Translations under genes and position numbers: made by a program
Notes under the pieces: generated by a model
What the model saw: only the letters and a program-made list of their open reading frames with translations
What the model was told of the DNA's origin: nothing
Database searches by the model: none
Assembly: GCA_030681895.1 (NCBI GenBank)
Contig: JAUXRI010000161.1
Coordinates: 1-57,021, forward strand
DNA length: 57,021 nt
Direction: 5' to 3'
Origin: Myxococcales bacterium
GTDB lineage: Bacteria; Myxococcota; Myxococcia; Myxococcales; Myxococcaceae
Shown here: in pieces, positions 26,605 to 35,122 of the stretch
How positions within the stretch are numbered: position 1 is the first letter of the stretch
Layout of the letters: each line of letters begins with the position of its first letter

Positions 26605-27281
26605 GACGGCAGTCCCTTCAGCTCGAGGAGGCGGGCGACGAGCTCGGCCGGTTGGAACGGGTTGGCGCCGCTCCGGCAGAAGCTCTTCAGGCCCTTCGGC
26701 ACGTCGGTGAACATGCGGAGCATGCGGTACAGCTGCCCCTGGTGTGAGAGCTCGACGAGCAGCCCGTGCTTCACGGACTCGAAGAAGCCCGCGTAGACCT
26801 GCTCGGCGATTGGGTAGAGCAGGTACGGCACCAGCAGCTTGACGTCGTGGCCCTGCGCGGTCGCGAGCAGGAAGGCCTCACGCGCGACGCCAGCGGTGCT
26901 GCCCCACGCGAGGAACGCCAGCGGCGCCTTCGGGTTGCCCGACAGCTCGAAGAGATCGCTGCGCTTCTTCAGCGGCTCGAGCTTCCTGAAGCGCTTCTCG
27001 TTCATCTTCAGGTGCATCGTGCCGCCCGAGGTCGGGTCGCCTTTCTCGTTGTGCTCGATGCCAGCGGCCAGGTAGGTGCCGCCGCGCATGCCGGGGTGGC
27101 TGATGGGGCTGATGCCGCTCTCGGTCAGCGCGAAGCGCGCGTACGGCTTCTCGGCGAGCTCGGCCTCGGTCGGAACGCGGCGCTCGATGATCTCCATCTT
27201 CGAGGTGTCGATGAGATCGACCGCCTCTTTGCGCTGCGCTCTCTCCTGGTCCGACTGGTTGATGACACGCGTCTGGTACTG
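26601..27281 (-). pseudogene. korA: C-terminal part of interrupted KorA (2-oxoacid:ferredoxin oxidoreductase alpha)
   Basis: Downstream of an in-frame TAG (27282-27284), the same frame continues without another stop for 226 codons to the korB overlap. The first codons after the stop read QYQTRVINQSDQERAQR, which is the expected continuation of the alpha subunit (helix, then the SDQ motif). The C-terminal domain (VKLLVPYLLYPIAEQVYAGF, then VVELSHQGQL-like) is intact. A start at ATG 27197 (MEIIERR) would give a 198-residue fragment, but no ribosome-binding site is obvious there. Without suppression this part is not joined to its N-terminal domains. Confidence 0.85.
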
Positions 27282-27284
27282 CTA
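27282..27284 (-). other. In-frame amber codon interrupting korA
   Basis: The plus strand reads CTA, the minus strand TAG. Frame and homology continue on both sides (FNIA before, QYQTRV after). This may be a real null mutation, a base error, or a suppressed stop. Confidence 0.85.
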
Positions 27285-28364
27285 GGCGATGTTGAAGGCG
27301 TCGACGGTGACCTTGAAGGTGTCTTCGACGTCGGTCGGCGCGAGCACGGGTCGGAGCACGTCGCCATGGCCCGAGAACGCGGCCTGGAAGAGGTCGCCCT
27401 GCTCCGGCTTGGTGGGCAGACCCGTCGAGGGGCCACCGCGCTGCACGTTGAGGATGACGAGCGGCAGCTCGGCGATCGTCGCGAGCCCGAGGATCTCGGT
27501 CTTCAGGTCCATGCCGGGCCCGCTGGTGGCGGTCATCGACTTCTTGCCGGCAAACGAGGCTCCGACGGTCGCGCCGATGCTCGAGATCTCATCTTCGCAC
27601 TGCAGCACCGTGCCGCCGTACTTCCAGATCTCGCGGGTGAGCGTCTGCATCACCTCGGTCGACGGAGTGATGGGGTAGCCGCCGAAGAACTTCACGCCGG
27701 CGAAGAGGGCTCCAGCGGCGCACATGTCGTTGCCGTCACAGAGCATCTTCGAGCCAGGCGGCCCCTTCGGCTTCGAGATGGCGTGAGGCGTGCGGAGCGG
27801 GTGCGCCCGCGCGTACTCGATGCCCGACGCGAGCGCCTTCTCGTTGGCCTCGAGCAGCCCTTCACCCTTGCTGCCGAACTTCTTCTTGAGCCCGCGGCCG
27901 ATGGCCTCTGACGGAATGCCGAACCAGCCCGAGAGCAGGCCGAGCACGACCGACGTCTTGGCCTTGTCGGTGCCTGCCGACTTCTTGGTCAGCTCGGCGA
28001 TGGCGACGGGCACCAGCTCGGTGGGCACCACGCCGCGCGCCTTGAGCGTCTCGGGCGGTGGGCCAGCCTTCTCTTCGTAGATGAGCACGGTGTCGACCGA
28101 CAGCGGCAGCTCGGCGCCGAACTTGAAGAAGTCTTCCCAGTTCAGCGCAACCAGCACGTCGAGCGCGCCGCCGGGGTTGAGCACCTTCTTCGTCGACAGA
28201 CGCACGCGGCATGACGACTCACCGCCGCGAATCTGCGAGCCGAAGCTCTTCGTCATCAGCGCGTGGTACCCCTCGGAGGACGCCGCCGAGAGCAACGACT
28301 CACCCGCGCTCACGACACCGTCTCCACCCGCGCCCGCCATTCCGAGAATCAGATCGTCGAGCAT
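27282..28364 (-). CDS. korA: N-terminal part of KorA: gamma domain plus alpha (pyrimidine-binding) domain, ends at in-frame TAG
   Basis: A 360-residue product containing the fused gamma domain (about 1-180: GAGGDGVVSAGESLL, SFGSQIRGGESSCRV) and the alpha pyrimidine-binding domain (about 210-360: GNDMCAAGALFAGVKFFGGY, then PITPSTEV). It ends at VDAFNIA-stop in the middle of the alpha core. A full KorA (587 codons to 26601) would be normal for the family. Relatives usually have Glu at this place (FN-Leu/Ile-Ala-Glu), so one G-to-T change (GAG to TAG) is enough to explain the stop. It is the first gene of the electron-transfer operon; about 220 bases without a gene lie upstream and should contain the promoter, but I could not pick a clear -35/-10 pair. 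Confidence 0.9.
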   Translation of the reverse strand: MLDDLILGMAGAGGDGVVSAGESLLSAASSEGYHALMTKSFGSQIRGGESSCRVRLSTKKVLNPGGALDVLVALNWEDFFKFGAELPLSVDTVLIYEEKAGPPPETLKARGVVPTELVPVAIAELTKKSAGTDKAKTSVVLGLLSGWFGIPSEAIGRGLKKKFGSKGEGLLEANEKALASGIEYARAHPLRTPHAISKPKGPPGSKMLCDGNDMCAAGALFAGVKFFGGYPITPSTEVMQTLTREIWKYGGTVLQCEDEISSIGATVGASFAGKKSMTATSGPGMDLKTEILGLATIAELPLVILNVQRGGPSTGLPTKPEQGDLFQAAFSGHGDVLRPVLAPTDVEDTFKVTVDAFNIA

Positions 28365-28586
28365 GTGCCCGAGCCCAGTGCATCAGGTGCGCCCGCTCTT
28401 TCAGGCCGAGCCAGGGGGGCAGATCGCGCAGCCGTTGCGCGAGATCGAGGGCTCAACGCAAAGGACGGAGAGGTTCGTCGGAGGTCGGTGACCCCGCTCC
28501 CCTGCGGATTTGACGGAGTTTGCAGCCCGGAAGCTGCGCCGCATCAAGCCGCGGTCGCGCAAACCTCGCCGAGTCTACAAACACAA

Positions 28587-28610
28587 AGACCCCCGATTTC
28601 TCGGAGGTCT
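28587..28610 (-). terminator. Terminator after tRNA-Leu and the glycolytic operon
   Basis: On the minus strand AGACC-T-CCGA, loop GAAA, TCGG-G-GGTCT forms a hairpin with one mismatch, followed by TTGTGTTTG. It lies ten bases past the tRNA end. Confidence 0.7.
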
Positions 28611-28620
28611 GAGTGAGGAG

Positions 28621-28702
28621 TGCCCAAGAAGGGATTCGAACCCTTACGCCTCGCGGCGCCAGCCCCTCAAGCTGGTGTGTCTACCAGTTCCACCACCTGG
28701 GC
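28621..28702 (-). tRNA. tRNA-Leu (anticodon GAG)
   Basis: An 82-base class II tRNA. The acceptor stem GCCCAGG pairs with CTTGGGC (one G-T), the D arm is GTGGAACTGGTAGACAC-like, the anticodon arm CCAGC-TTGAGGG-GCTGG gives GAG, the variable arm is long as expected for Leu, and the T arm is AGGG-TTCGAAT-CCCT. The discriminator is A and CCA is not encoded. It sits downstream of secG, a common neighbour of tRNA-Leu in bacteria. Confidence 0.96.
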
Positions 28703-28777
28703 AATTCACTTGTCGTGCTTCAACGGGACGGGCGTGTACCAGAAAGCCTGACCACCGAGGAAGGAACTTCTTGCGGC

Positions 28778-29212
28778 TTACGGCACCTTCTCGGCCGGCA
28801 CCGCGTCGATGGCCTTCAGCCCTTCAGGCGCGGGCGTCGGAGGAGGCGCCTTCGTCGGATCGCCTTGCTCCAGCTTCGCGGGATCGGGCACCGGCGCGTT
28901 GGCCTTCGCCGCTTCGTCAGCCTTCGCCTTCTCGGCGTCAGCGTGCTGCTTGGCCACCAGCGGAGAGTTCGTGACCTTCGACGTCTTCAGGCCGACCAGC
29001 GAGAGGCCCAGCGACGTGGTGAAGAACGCCACCGCGCACGCGGCCGTCACTTTGCTCAAGAACGTCACCGCGCCACGTCCACCGAACGCCGACGTCGCCG
29101 CGCCGCCGCCGAGGGCCGCGCCCATGCCTGCGTCCTTCCCGGGCTGCAGGAGGATCACGAGGATCATGAAGATGGAGAGGAGAACGTGGATGGTCGTGAA
29201 GAAAGCCAACAT
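28778..29212 (-). CDS. secG: Preprotein translocase subunit SecG
   Basis: A 144-residue membrane protein with two helices. The segment VILLQPGKDAGMGAALGGG followed by a second helix (VTAACAVAFFTTSLGLSLV) is the SecG signature; it supports SecYE in protein export. The Lys/Ala/Pro-rich C-terminal tail (about 85-144) is longer than in E. coli. It lies between tpiA (59 bases) and tRNA-Leu, as in many bacteria. Confidence 0.93.
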   Translation of the reverse strand: MLAFFTTIHVLLSIFMILVILLQPGKDAGMGAALGGGAATSAFGGRGAVTFLSKVTAACAVAFFTTSLGLSLVGLKTSKVTNSPLVAKQHADAEKAKADEAAKANAPVPDPAKLEQGDPTKAPPPTPAPEGLKAIDAVPAEKVP

Positions 29213-29271
29213 AGAGGGCGCGGCTTAGGCGGTGTCCCGGTGAACTGCAAGCGTCGGCTGACCCGATTGGA

Positions 29272-30036
29272 TCAGACGGGCTTCGCCTTGATGATCGCCG
29301 CGAAGTCGACCGCCTTCAGGCTGGCGCCACCGACGAGCGCGCCGTCGATGTCGGGCTGGCCCAGCAGCTCGGCGGCGTTGTCGGCTTTCACCGAGCCGCC
29401 GTACTGAATGCGCACCTTCGCCGCGGCCTCGGCGCCCCACAGCCCCGTGAGCAACGAGCGGATGTGCGCGTGAACCTCCTGCGCCTGGCGTGAGCTGGCC
29501 GTCTTGCCGGTGCCGATGGCCCACACTGGCTCGTAGGCGATGACGAACGACGCGCCCACGTCGGCCTTGAAGCCGTCGAGGCAGCCCTTCACCTGCGTGG
29601 AGACGACCTCGAGCGTACGGTTGGCCTCGCGCTCCTGGAGCGTCTCGCCGACACAGATGATCGGCAGCATGCCGGCCTTGAGCACGGCGCCGACCTTGCG
29701 ATTCACGCCTGCGTCGGTCTCCTGGAAGAACTGACGGCGCTCCGAGTGCCCGAGGATCACCCACGAGCAGCCCGCGTCCTTCAGCATCGGCGCGGCGGTC
29801 TCTCCCGTGAACGCTCCGGATGCCTCGGCGTGGCAGTGCTGGCCGGCCACCTGAATGTTCGAATCCTCCAGCGCTTTGGCCACCGGGTGGAGCGCCGGGA
29901 ACGTCGGCGCCACCGCGATGTCCACGTGCCGCACCATCGAGACCAGCCCCCGCAGCTCCCGCGCGAGCGCGAGCGACTCGGTGACCGTCTTGTTCATCTT
30001 CCAGTTGCCAGCGATGAAGCAGCGACGCGTCGTCAT
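29272..30036 (-). CDS. tpiA: Triosephosphate isomerase
   Basis: A 254-residue TIM barrel. GNWKMNKT (catalytic Lys) near the start, [10 protein letters not shown] (catalytic His) near residue 96, [14 protein letters not shown] (catalytic Glu and loop 6) near 167, and [13 protein letters not shown] (phosphate site) near 213 are all present. It interconverts dihydroxyacetone phosphate and glyceraldehyde 3-phosphate. It follows pgk by six bases. Confidence 0.97.
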   Translation of the reverse strand: MTTRRCFIAGNWKMNKTVTESLALARELRGLVSMVRHVDIAVAPTFPALHPVAKALEDSNIQVAGQHCHAEASGAFTGETAAPMLKDAGCSWVILGHSERRQFFQETDAGVNRKVGAVLKAGMLPIICVGETLQEREANRTLEVVSTQVKGCLDGFKADVGASFVIAYEPVWAIGTGKTASSRQAQEVHAHIRSLLTGLWGAEAAAKVRIQYGGSVKADNAAELLGQPDIDGALVGGASLKAVDFAAIIKAKPV

Positions 30037-30042
30037 GTGCGG

Positions 30043-31230
30043 TTACTCCAGTGCAGCGATGCCAGGCAGCTTGATGCCTTCGAGCAGCTCGAGCGACGCC
30101 CCGCCGCCCGTCGACACGTGCGAGAGCTTCGACGCCAGCCCCAGATCGTTCACGGCCGCAGCCGAGTCTCCGCCGCCGACCACCGTGAGCGCTTGCGTGT
30201 TGAGCGCCATCGCCGTGGCCACCGACTTCGTGCCCTCGGCGAACTTCGGCACCTCGAACAAGCCCATCGGCCCGTTCCACAGCACCGTCTTCGCGTTGCG
30301 GATGTGCTGGGTGAAGAGCGCGCGCGTCTTCGAGCCGATGTCGAGGCCCATCTTGCCCTCGGGGATGTTGCGATCGGGCACGTCGGTGGCTTCGCTCTTC
30401 TCGTCAGGCGAGCTGCCCACCACGTGATCGACCGGCAGCACCAGCTCGACGCCGTGCTGCTTGGCCACCTCGATGAGGCGTGACGCGAGCGGCACCTTGT
30501 CTTCTTCGACACGGCTCTTCCCGACGGTCGCGCCCTGCGCCTTGAGGAACGTGTACGCCATCGCGCCGCCGATCAGCATGGCGTTGCACTTCGGCAGCAG
30601 GTTCTCGATGACCTTGATCTTGTCGCTCACCTTGGCGCCGCCGAGCACCACGACGAACGGCTTGTCGGGGTTCTTGACGATCTTCCCGAGCTTCTCGATC
30701 TCCTTGCGCATCAGGAAGCCGGCGCACTTCTCTTTGACGAAGGCCGCCATGCCGGCGGTCGACGCGTGGGCTCGGTGCGCGGTGCCGAAGGCGTCGTTGC
30801 AGTAGACGTCGGCGAAGCTGGCGAGCTCGCGCGCGAAGGTCTCGTCGTTCGCCTCTTCCTGTTTGTGGAAGCGCAGGTTCTCGAGCATCAGCACCTGGCC
30901 GGGCTTGAGTTCCTTGGCCATCTTGCCGACGCCTTCACCGACGCAGTCATCGGCCATCAGCACCTCGTGCTCCTTGCCGAGCAGATCGGCGAGGCGCTTC
31001 GCGATGGGCAACAGCGACAGCTTCTTGTCGGGCCCCTTGGGCCGGCCGAGGTGAGACGCCAGCACCACCTTGCCGCCCAGCTCGAGCGCCTTGGTGATGG
31101 TGGGCATCGCCTCACGAATGCGGGTGTCGTCGGTGATGCGCTGCTGATCATCCAGCGGCACGTTGAAGTCGACGCGAATGAAGACCCGCTTGCCCGTGAG
31201 CGTGAGCTCGTCGATGTATTTGACTGACAT
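30043..31230 (-). CDS. pgk: Phosphoglycerate kinase
   Basis: A 395-residue monomeric kinase. RVDFNVPLDD, ASHLGRPKGP, LENLRFHKQEEAND, VLGGAKVSDKIKVIENL and the C-terminal GGGDSAAAV nucleotide loop are intact; all are standard. It transfers phosphate from 1,3-bisphosphoglycerate to ADP. It lies nine bases after gap. Confidence 0.97.
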   Translation of the reverse strand: MSVKYIDELTLTGKRVFIRVDFNVPLDDQQRITDDTRIREAMPTITKALELGGKVVLASHLGRPKGPDKKLSLLPIAKRLADLLGKEHEVLMADDCVGEGVGKMAKELKPGQVLMLENLRFHKQEEANDETFARELASFADVYCNDAFGTAHRAHASTAGMAAFVKEKCAGFLMRKEIEKLGKIVKNPDKPFVVVLGGAKVSDKIKVIENLLPKCNAMLIGGAMAYTFLKAQGATVGKSRVEEDKVPLASRLIEVAKQHGVELVLPVDHVVGSSPDEKSEATDVPDRNIPEGKMGLDIGSKTRALFTQHIRNAKTVLWNGPMGLFEVPKFAEGTKSVATAMALNTQALTVVGGGDSAAAVNDLGLASKLSHVSTGGGASLELLEGIKLPGIAALE

Positions 31231-31239
31231 GGGGCGCGC

Positions 31240-32250
31240 TTAGTTCTTCGAGACGAGGAACCGGGCGACGTCGACCATGCGCTGCGAGTAACCCCACTCG
31301 TTGTCGTACCAGGCGAAGATCTTGAGGAAGTTGCCGTCGAGCAGCTGCGTCTGGGTCGAGTCGAAGATCGAGGAGTGCGGGTTGTCGTTGTAGTCGACGC
31401 TCACGGTCGGCTCGGTGTCGTACATGAGCACGCCCTTCATCGGGCCGTCGGCGGCCGTCTTCATCGCCTTGTGCACCTCGTCGACGGTGGTCGGCTTCTT
31501 GAGCAGCACGGTGAGATCGACCAGCGAGACGTTCGGCGTCGGCACCCGAATGGCGGCGCCGTTGAGCTTGCCCTTCAGCTCGGGGATCACTTCGCCGATG
31601 GCCTTCGCGGCGCCGGTCGAGGTGGGGATCATCGAGAGGGCGGCAGCGCGGGCGCGGCGGGGATCTTCGTGCACGAGATCGAGGATGCGCTGATCGTTCG
31701 TGTACGAGTGAATCGTCGTCATCAGGCCTCGCTCGATGCCGAAGCTGTCGTTGAGCACCTTGGCGATCGGCGCGAGGCAGTTGGTGGTGCACGACGCGTT
31801 CGACACCGTGTGGTGCTTCGCGGGGTCGTACTGCAGGTGGTTGATGCCGAAGCACACCGTGAGGTCGACGCCCTTGCCGGGCGCGCTGATCAGCACCTTC
31901 TTCGCGCCGGCCTGAAGGTGGGCGACGGCCTTCTCCTGCGCGGTGTACTTGCCGGTGCACTCGATGACGACGTCGACGCCGAGCTCCTTCCACGGAAGCT
32001 TGGCGGCGTCCTTCTCGGCGGTGACGCGGTAGCTCTTCCCGTCGATGGTGAGGCTGTTCTCGGAGTGCGAGACGGTGCCGGGCCAGTTGCGGTGCACGGA
32101 GTCGTACTTGAAGAGGTGCGCGAGCGTGGACGGCTTGTCGAGGTCGTTGATGGCCACGATCTCGATGTCCTGCTCTTTGCGAGAAAGCGCAGCGCGCAGC
32201 ACCATGCGACCGATACGACCGAAACCGTTGATAGCGAACTTGATGGCCAT
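31240..32250 (-). CDS. gap: Glyceraldehyde-3-phosphate dehydrogenase, type I
   Basis: A 336-residue enzyme. NGFGRIGRMVLR is the NAD site, SNASCTTNCLAP holds the catalytic Cys (about 155), and WYDNEWGYSQRM is at the C-terminus. It is the first gene of gap-pgk-tpiA-secG-tRNA-Leu. An AAGGGAG ribosome-binding site precedes ATG 32250 and a sigma-70-type promoter lies 50-75 bases upstream. Confidence 0.97.
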   Translation of the reverse strand: MAIKFAINGFGRIGRMVLRAALSRKEQDIEIVAINDLDKPSTLAHLFKYDSVHRNWPGTVSHSENSLTIDGKSYRVTAEKDAAKLPWKELGVDVVIECTGKYTAQEKAVAHLQAGAKKVLISAPGKGVDLTVCFGINHLQYDPAKHHTVSNASCTTNCLAPIAKVLNDSFGIERGLMTTIHSYTNDQRILDLVHEDPRRARAAALSMIPTSTGAAKAIGEVIPELKGKLNGAAIRVPTPNVSLVDLTVLLKKPTTVDEVHKAMKTAADGPMKGVLMYDTEPTVSVDYNDNPHSSIFDSTQTQLLDGNFLKIFAWYDNEWGYSQRMVDVARFLVSKN

Positions 32251-32295
32251 GACGTGCTCCCTTGAAGGAAAGAAGAACCGAAAGCGGCGAGAGTC

Positions 32296-32324
32296 CGTTT
32301 AGGTGTCGCGTTCAGACGAGTCAA
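32296..32324 (-). promoter_or_regulatory. Putative sigma-70 promoter of the gap operon
   Basis: On the minus strand TTGACT (32319-32324), 17 bases, then TAAACG (32296-32301), about 45 bases upstream of the gap start. The -35 box is near-perfect and the -10 box matches three of six positions. Confidence 0.5.
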
Positions 32325-32359
32325 CGCGCGTCGAGGTGAGCGTCGAGCGCGCGCCCGCG

Positions 32360-34024
32360 TTACGGAAACGGCACAGCGAGGGGAAACGCCGAGGACATCG
32401 GCGTCGGCACACCGAGCTGGCCATACGTGTTGTCGCCCCAGCAGAAGACACCGCTCGCCGTCATCGCGCAGGCCGTCTGGAAGAGACACGCCACCTGCGT
32501 CGCGGGCGGCAGCGACACCACCTCGACCGGCGACGTCGACGGGTTCACGTTGCCGCCGCCCAGCTGGCCCTGGCCACCGGCGCCAAAACACCGCACGCCG
32601 CCATCGCCGATCACCGCGCACGTGAAGTACTGCCCCACGCAGACATCGAACACTTGGCCGAGGCCGGGCACCGGGCGCACCGGCTGAGGCATGGTGCTGC
32701 CGACCGCGGAGCCGAGCTGGCCTTCGAACCCGCGGCCCCAGCACTCGAGCGTGCGGTTCGAGCGAATCGCGCAGCTGTGATCCGAAGTGGCGGCGATGAA
32801 GCGCACGCCTGCGTCGAACAGCGCGACGCTCGTCGGTCTCAGGTTGGGCCCGAACTGCGAGCTGTCACCGCTGAGCCGCGGCGGGCTCTCGCCGTGCAGG
32901 GTCCAGGTGCCGTCGCTGCCCGCGAAGAGCGCCGTGACGCCTGAGTCGATGACCATCGGCTGCGGAGCGCGCACGCTCAAGGCCGTCGTCCCGGTGCCGT
33001 GCTGGCCGAGCAGGTTGCTCCCCCAGCAGGCAACGCCCGCATCGCGCAGCAGCGCGCACGCGTGCCGTGAGCCGGTCGAGAGAGCGACGGCGCCCGAAGA
33101 GAGAGCGACCTGCGGCGTGTACGCGTTGTTCGAGCCACCGTTGCCGATCTGCCCGAACATGTTGTCGCCCCAGCACCGCACCGCGCCCGCCTCCAACAGG
33201 CCGCAGCCGAAGTTGTCTCCGACCGCGAGCGAGACGACGCCAGAGAGGCCCGTCACCGGCTGGGGTTGCCGCCCTGCGTCCATTCCGCCGCCGAGCGCTC
33301 CCGTGCTGACGCCCGTGCCCCAACACACGACGCCACCGTCGTGTCTCGCGCAGCCGTGCAGCAGGCCGAGCTGAAGATCGCGCCCTTCGCGGCAGGTTCC
33401 GGCAACACGAATGAGCCCCGGGCCACAGTCCTCCACGCAGGCGCCGGCACGACACTGGGCGGGCGCCGCGCAGCTGAGGCAGCTGGAGCCGCACTGGGCG
33501 TCGCTCGCCGTCACGCACTGGCCCTGACACCGCGCCTGCGTTGGAGCACAGGTGAAGTCGCAGGTGTTCTGGACGCAACGCGCGGAGCCTCCGTTGTCGG
33601 GACACATCGCGCACGTCGCGCCGCACTCGAAGATGGAGTCGTCAGCCGCGCAGTGCGTGCCGCAGCGGTGAAAGCCCGGCGCGCAGACGAAGTCGCAACC
33701 GCCGTCGGTGCAGGTCGCCGTGGAATTCGCTGGAGGTTGGCAGGTGCACGCCGACGAGCCTCCTGCGGCGCCTCCAGCCTGACCGCCACCAGCCGCCACT
33801 CCACCGCCGAGGCCACCCGCCACACCGCCTCCGACGACGCCGCCCCCCGAAGCACCGCCCGCAGAAGCACCGCCCGCAGAAGCACCACCTCCAGAAGCAC
33901 CACCCGCGACTCCACCGCCCGCGACGCCTCCGCCGCCCGCGTCAGCACCACCGTCCGCCCGGAACGGCGTGATGGGAGAACACGAGAGTGCGAGGACGAG
34001 AATCGCGAGAGAGAGGTGACGCAT
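32360..34024 (-). CDS. RCC1-repeat surface lipoprotein with Gly/Ala stalk and cysteine-rich modules
   Basis: A 554-residue lipoprotein: lipobox LALSC (Cys near 15), then a Gly/Ala/Ser/Val stalk (about 24-85), then cysteine-rich modules (CTCQPPANSTATC, FVCAPGFHRCGTHC, CGSSCLSC and others, about 90-205), then six or seven RCC1-like units of the type CWGxGxxGQLG (about 210-554). RCC1 units form a beta-propeller. The first 27 codons of the open frame before ATG 34024 lack a signal peptide, so this ATG is chosen. It diverges from another lipoprotein gene. The cysteine module recurs in the 780-residue protein at 38684. A display or adhesion role is inferred. Confidence 0.88.
   Translation of the reverse strand: MRHLSLAILVLALSCSPITPFRADGGADAGGGGVAGGGVAGGASGGGASAGGASAGGASGGGVVGGGVAGGLGGGVAAGGGQAGGAAGGSSACTCQPPANSTATCTDGGCDFVCAPGFHRCGTHCAADDSIFECGATCAMCPDNGGSARCVQNTCDFTCAPTQARCQGQCVTASDAQCGSSCLSCAAPAQCRAGACVEDCGPGLIRVAGTCREGRDLQLGLLHGCARHDGGVVCWGTGVSTGALGGGMDAGRQPQPVTGLSGVVSLAVGDNFGCGLLEAGAVRCWGDNMFGQIGNGGSNNAYTPQVALSSGAVALSTGSRHACALLRDAGVACWGSNLLGQHGTGTTALSVRAPQPMVIDSGVTALFAGSDGTWTLHGESPPRLSGDSSQFGPNLRPTSVALFDAGVRFIAATSDHSCAIRSNRTLECWGRGFEGQLGSAVGSTMPQPVRPVPGLGQVFDVCVGQYFTCAVIGDGGVRCFGAGGQGQLGGGNVNPSTSPVEVVSLPPATQVACLFQTACAMTASGVFCWGDNTYGQLGVPTPMSSAFPLAVPFP
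33841..33945. repeat. 15-base imperfect tandem repeats in the Gly-rich stalk
   Basis: Units like AGAAGCACCGCCCGC recur with changes and code for the Gly-Gly-Ala-Ser stalk of the RCC1 lipoprotein on the minus strand. Confidence 0.7.
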
Positions 34025-34092
34025 CGGCCGCTTCGTTTCGCACCCCGCCGTGGTACGCAAGGTCTTCGCGGTTCGAGGCTGACGGAGGCGCG

Positions 34093-34818
34093 ATGCAGCG
34101 TTCACACGGATGGTGGCTCGTCGTGTCGGCGGCCCTCGCGGTCGCGGCAGGCTGCGGCGAAAAGCCGGCCATGATCGATGGCGGCACCGCGGGCGGGAGC
34201 GTCGACAGCGGCGCGTTCGGCGGTGGAGCGGCTGGAGGCTCGTCGCAGGACAGCGGCGTGGACGCCGGCGAGGCCGACGCGGGAGTCGATGCTGGCGTCG
34301 ACGCGGGCACCAGCTCGAGGTTCTTGATCGGCGAGCGGTGCGATCCAGCGTTGCTGACGGGGCTCATCACGTCGTGCCGGGTCGAGCCGCTCAACCCGTT
34401 CCAGGCGCCACAGTGCTTGTCGATTCGCCTGCCCGACGGTGGCGCTCAGCCACCCGAAGAGGTGCGTCGGGTTCTGACGCTCGGATCCGACGAGGCGTGC
34501 TCGGCGTTCGGTGCCGCGAGGCTCCGCTGCGTTGCCCCGCAGTTCCCGGCGTGCGTCGCCGCGCGCGCTGACGGAGGCTTCGCGGACCGGGTGATTCAGG
34601 CGGCGATCGATGCGTGCGACCGGCAGCTCGGGCCTCGTTTCGATCAGCCGTGCAGCGACACCTGCGCTGACACCAATACCCGATGCACGAGAGGCTGCGA
34701 CACCTCGACGCTCGAGACCTGCACCGCGTGCGCGTTCGGGTGTGGCCGGGAATACATCGCCTGCGTGCGCCGCTGCGTGTTGCTCCCCGACGCTGGCTAC
34801 ACCGACGCCGGGCTCTGA
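34093..34818 (+). CDS. Lipoprotein with DAG linker and cysteine-rich C-terminus
   Basis: A 241-residue predicted lipoprotein (AVAAGC lipobox, Cys near 21). A Gly/Ser stalk is followed by repeated Asp-Ala-Gly units (about 53-75), a linker style common on myxobacterial surface proteins. The globular part (about 80-235) has about 18 cysteines, the last dozen crowded into residues 190-230 (CSDTCADTNTRCTRGCD and later CGREYIACVRRC). No family is recognised. The gene diverges from the RCC1 lipoprotein; about 70 bases lie between the two starts. Confidence 0.82.
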   Translation: MQRSHGWWLVVSAALAVAAGCGEKPAMIDGGTAGGSVDSGAFGGGAAGGSSQDSGVDAGEADAGVDAGVDAGTSSRFLIGERCDPALLTGLITSCRVEPLNPFQAPQCLSIRLPDGGAQPPEEVRRVLTLGSDEACSAFGAARLRCVAPQFPACVAARADGGFADRVIQAAIDACDRQLGPRFDQPCSDTCADTNTRCTRGCDTSTLETCTACAFGCGREYIACVRRCVLLPDAGYTDAGL

Positions 34819-35122
34819 GACGTCACCCAGCCCTGCGGAGCGCAGTTGCGCACGTCCTGCGCTTCGGGAGCGAGGACCTTCGCCGGCTCGCACAACCCGC
34901 GCGTCTCGGTCTCTTGCCGTGCGCTGCGGCGGAGTCCGGCGAGGGCACCTTCGCTCGCTCCCACACAAAGCGCCCGCCTCGGTGGCCTTGCGCCTGGCGG
35001 CGTCGAGTTCGGGGAGCCGGAGCACCGTGCCGACACGCGCGGGAGAGTTCCTTCAGTCCTCACGCCCGTCGCTCGGCTCACCTTTGATCTTCCGGCCGAG
35101 GGTCGAAGTCGGCGCGGAGCCT
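34819..35122. other. 304-base stretch without a recognisable gene
   Basis: Between two genes that end towards it. Open frames exist on both strands (for example one of about 109 codons on the minus strand), but none has a ribosome-binding site, a family match or convincing composition. I see no hairpin followed by a T-run and no RNA gene. Confidence 0.6.

Noticed and set aside
27282..27284. TAG in korA as a pyrrolysine or selenocysteine codon
   Set aside because: Selenocysteine uses TGA. Pyrrolysine needs a pyl system, not seen here, and KorA is not a known pyrrolysine protein; the position is not catalytic.
14196..28364. The operon as a membrane-bound hydrogenase or formate-hydrogenlyase complex
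   Set aside because: NuoD lacks the two CxxC pairs that hold nickel in hydrogenase large subunits, and no hydrogenase maturation genes are present.
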